From: Methanomassiliicoccaceae archaeon | GTDB taxonomy: Archaea; Thermoplasmatota; Thermoplasmata; Methanomassiliicoccales; Methanomethylophilaceae | Reading direction: 5' to 3' | Length of the DNA stretch: 6,151 nucleotides | Assembly (NCBI GenBank): GCA_009778265.1 | Contig: WRKA01000129.1 | Span: forward strand, 1-6,151 | Position numbers and translations under genes: made by a program | Notes under the pieces: generated by a model | Databases searched by the model: none | What the model was told of the DNA's origin: nothing | What the model saw: the letters and a program-made list of their open reading frames with translations, nothing else | Shown here: positions 4,824-6,151 of the stretch, piece after piece | Layout: each line of letters begins with the position of its first letter | How positions within the stretch are numbered: position 1 is the first letter of the stretch

Positions 4824-5989
4824 CAGACCGCCTCCATTATGCTTACCACGACCGTGGAACCGGTCCCGCCGACGTTCTGCGCCAATCCGTATCTCGCGTT
4901 CGGGACCTGTCTTTTATCCGCGTCCCCTCTTAACTGCCGTGCGATCTCCACGATCTGCGCGACACCCGTCGCGCCTATCGGATGTCCGCGCGCTTTGAGC
5001 CCTCCGGACGTATTCACCGCCACCTTTCCGCCGATGGCCGCCTGCCCTTCCATGACCGCTTTGCCGGCCTCGCCTTTTTTGAATAATCCGAGGTCCTGCA
5101 GTGCCAGTATCCCCTCTATCGTGAAATGATCGTGCACCTCCGCCACCGCGATATCCTCCGGCCCGATCCCCGCCAGCGAGTATGCCTGCCTGGCCGCCGC
5201 GGCCGTTGCCGCGAAAGATGTTATCTCCTTTCTCTGAAATAACGCCAGAGTGTCGCTCGTCTGCGACGACGCCAGCACCTTCACCGGCTTATCCGTATAT
5301 CTTTTCGCGGCATCCAGCGGACATAATACGACGGCGGCCGCGCCGTCCGATATCGGGGCGCAGTCGAACAACCCCAGCGGGTCCGCCACCATCCCCGCCT
5401 TCAGGACCGTGTCCAGCGTGATCGCCTTCCTGAACTGCGCGTCCGGATTCAGCGCCCCGTGGGCGTGGCCGTTCACCGCCACGGACGCTATCTGTTCCCT
5501 TGTCGCGATCCCTTCGTACATGCATCTTCTGGCGATCATCGCGTTCAGCGACGCGAAAGTGGCGCCCATGGTGGCCTCCCACTGCTGGTCCGCCGCCGAA
5601 TCCATCACCGCGTTCGTCGCTTCGTCGGTCACGTCGGTCATCTTCTCCGCCCCGCCGACCACCACCACATCGTTCATCCCCGATGCCACGGCCATCACGC
5701 CCTGACGGAACGCCATGCCGCCGGAGGCCCCGGCCGCTTCGATCCTGGTCGCCGGAACGTTACGGCTCGCCATTCCCGAATAATCGGCTATCAGCGCCCC
5801 TATGTGGTGCTGATCTATGAACCGGCCCGACGACATGTTCCCGATGTACATGCCGTCCACCTCCGATCCCGTGAGATTCGCGTCGTTCATCGCTTTCAAT
5901 CCCGCCTCTATACCGAGGTCGCGGAACGAGGCGTCCCACAGCTCTCCGAATTTTGTAACTCCCACGCCTATTATCGCCACTTCCCTCAT
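4823..5989 (-). CDS. Archaeal thiolase (acetyl-CoA C-acetyltransferase family, SCP2-like class) with altered active site
   Basis: The 388-residue length and motifs fit archaeal thiolases of the mevalonate complex, which condense two acetyl-CoA to acetoacetyl-CoA. The start MREVAIIGVGVTKFGE is typical; ATG is 4 nt after the HMG-CoA synthase stop, with GGTGA (5994-5998) upstream. Recognisable parts are RIEAAGASGG (82-91), LFDCAPISDGAAAV (207-220), VAEVHDHF (282-289), NTSGGLKARGHPIGATG (326-342, catalytic His336) and the end segment GLAQNVGGTGST (368-379). The expected nucleophilic Cys of the EAACASGG-type motif is Gly87 (codon GGG). The HDCF Cys is His288. The C-terminal CxG motif reads QNVGG, as is usual in this class. 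The frame is intact, so this is not obvious decay. Either it is inactive in Claisen chemistry and serves as a partner, or it uses altered chemistry. Membership in the family is certain; activity is not. Confidence 0.9.
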   Translation of the reverse strand: MREVAIIGVGVTKFGELWDASFRDLGIEAGLKAMNDANLTGSEVDGMYIGNMSSGRFIDQHHIGALIADYSGMASRNVPATRIEAAGASGGMAFRQGVMAVASGMNDVVVVGGAEKMTDVTDEATNAVMDSAADQQWEATMGATFASLNAMIARRCMYEGIATREQIASVAVNGHAHGALNPDAQFRKAITLDTVLKAGMVADPLGLFDCAPISDGAAAVVLCPLDAAKRYTDKPVKVLASSQTSDTLALFQRKEITSFAATAAAARQAYSLAGIGPEDIAVAEVHDHFTIEGILALQDLGLFKKGEAGKAVMEGQAAIGGKVAVNTSGGLKARGHPIGATGVAQIVEIARQLRGDADKRQVPNARYGLAQNVGGTGSTVVVSIMEAV

Positions 5990-5993
5990 ATCA

Positions 5994-6151
5994 TCACCCC
6001 ATCACTATCTTGCCTTTGAACTTCGCATACCGTCCGTAATCCAGCTGTACCGTGTCCTTCATTCTTTCGGCGACGGTCGGGGCCGCCGATCTGTCATAAT
6101 TCACGATCTCGTCGGTGACGGTGATGTCGAACGCGTCGCTCCCCGCTCCCG
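5994..6151 (-). CDS. Hydroxymethylglutaryl-CoA synthase, C-terminal fragment
   Basis: Only the last 52 codons are inside the window; the rest lies beyond the right edge. The visible part reads GAGSDAFDITVTDEI near its start and YGRYAKFKGKIVMG at its end. GAGSDAFD followed by a D-Y-x-x-Y-A-K-x-x-G-K-I tail is characteristic of the archaeal HMG-CoA synthase C-terminus. The enzyme condenses acetyl-CoA with acetoacetyl-CoA to HMG-CoA, the second step of the mevalonate route to archaeal isoprenoid lipids. The catalytic residues are not in view. It stops at TGA followed directly by a second TGA, 4 nt before the thiolase start, and is the first visible gene of the operon shared with the thiolase and the DUF35 protein. 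Confidence 0.9.
   Translation of the reverse strand, partial: GAGSDAFDITVTDEIVNYDRSAAPTVAERMKDTVQLDYGRYAKFKGKIVMG

Noticed and set aside
4677..6019. Plus-strand ORFs of up to 186 codons over the thiolase
   Set aside because: Antisense shadows of a G+C-rich coding region; compositions are biased toward Arg/Pro/His and the minus-strand frame has unmistakable thiolase motifs.
1..6151. CRISPR array, insertion sequence or attachment site
   Set aside because: The only regular repeats are coding and 264 bp long; no transposase, short spaced repeats, terminal inverted repeats or tRNA-derived duplications were seen.

Overview
The window looks like a piece of an archaeal chromosome of moderate G+C, most plausibly a methanogen of the Thermoplasmata/Methanomassiliicoccales type or a close relative. 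The basis is the archaeal gene order HMG-CoA synthase - thiolase - zinc-ribbon/OB-fold protein, archaeal TATA-type promoters, strong Shine-Dalgarno sites, and a large exported GLUG-repeat protein of the adhesin-like kind common in gut-type methanogens. The taxonomic call is inference; nothing here proves the order. All protein genes I accept lie on the minus strand.

Right end (4422-6151): three tightly packed minus-strand genes of the early mevalonate pathway. They are the C-terminal end of HMG-CoA synthase, a thiolase of the archaeal/SCP2-like class, and its small Zn-ribbon/OB-fold (DUF35) partner. Spacings are 4 nt and a 1-nt TGATG overlap, so the three are probably made together as the channelling complex that turns acetyl-CoA into HMG-CoA for archaeal lipid synthesis. 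The thiolase is odd: Gly stands where the nucleophilic Cys is expected, and the HDCF motif reads HDHF. T-rich tracts after the last stop probably end the operon.

Middle (3443-4421): about 1 kb that is mostly free of long genes and is the most interesting part. It holds three near-identical minus-strand promoters, each with an extended upstream element, TATATATA, exactly 7 nt, then TTAAC. From right to left they drive (a) a roughly 95-nt structured RNA with a GNRA-capped hairpin and a perfect 14-bp terminator stem followed by a U tract, (b) a 40-aa Met-rich small protein with a good ribosome site, and (c) the surface-protein transcript. A weaker plus-strand structured RNA candidate lies at about 3620-3732.

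Left end (1-3442): a probable 52-codon acidic ORF whose stop overlaps (ATGA) the start of a giant secreted protein, which runs off the left edge after 1095 residues. That protein has a signal peptide, an adhesin-type N-terminal module, six GLUG repeats, then a series of beta-sandwich (carboxypeptidase-regulatory-like) domains. The last five have an exact 88-aa/264-bp period. The shared promoter form suggests the RNA, the small protein and the surface protein are co-regulated.
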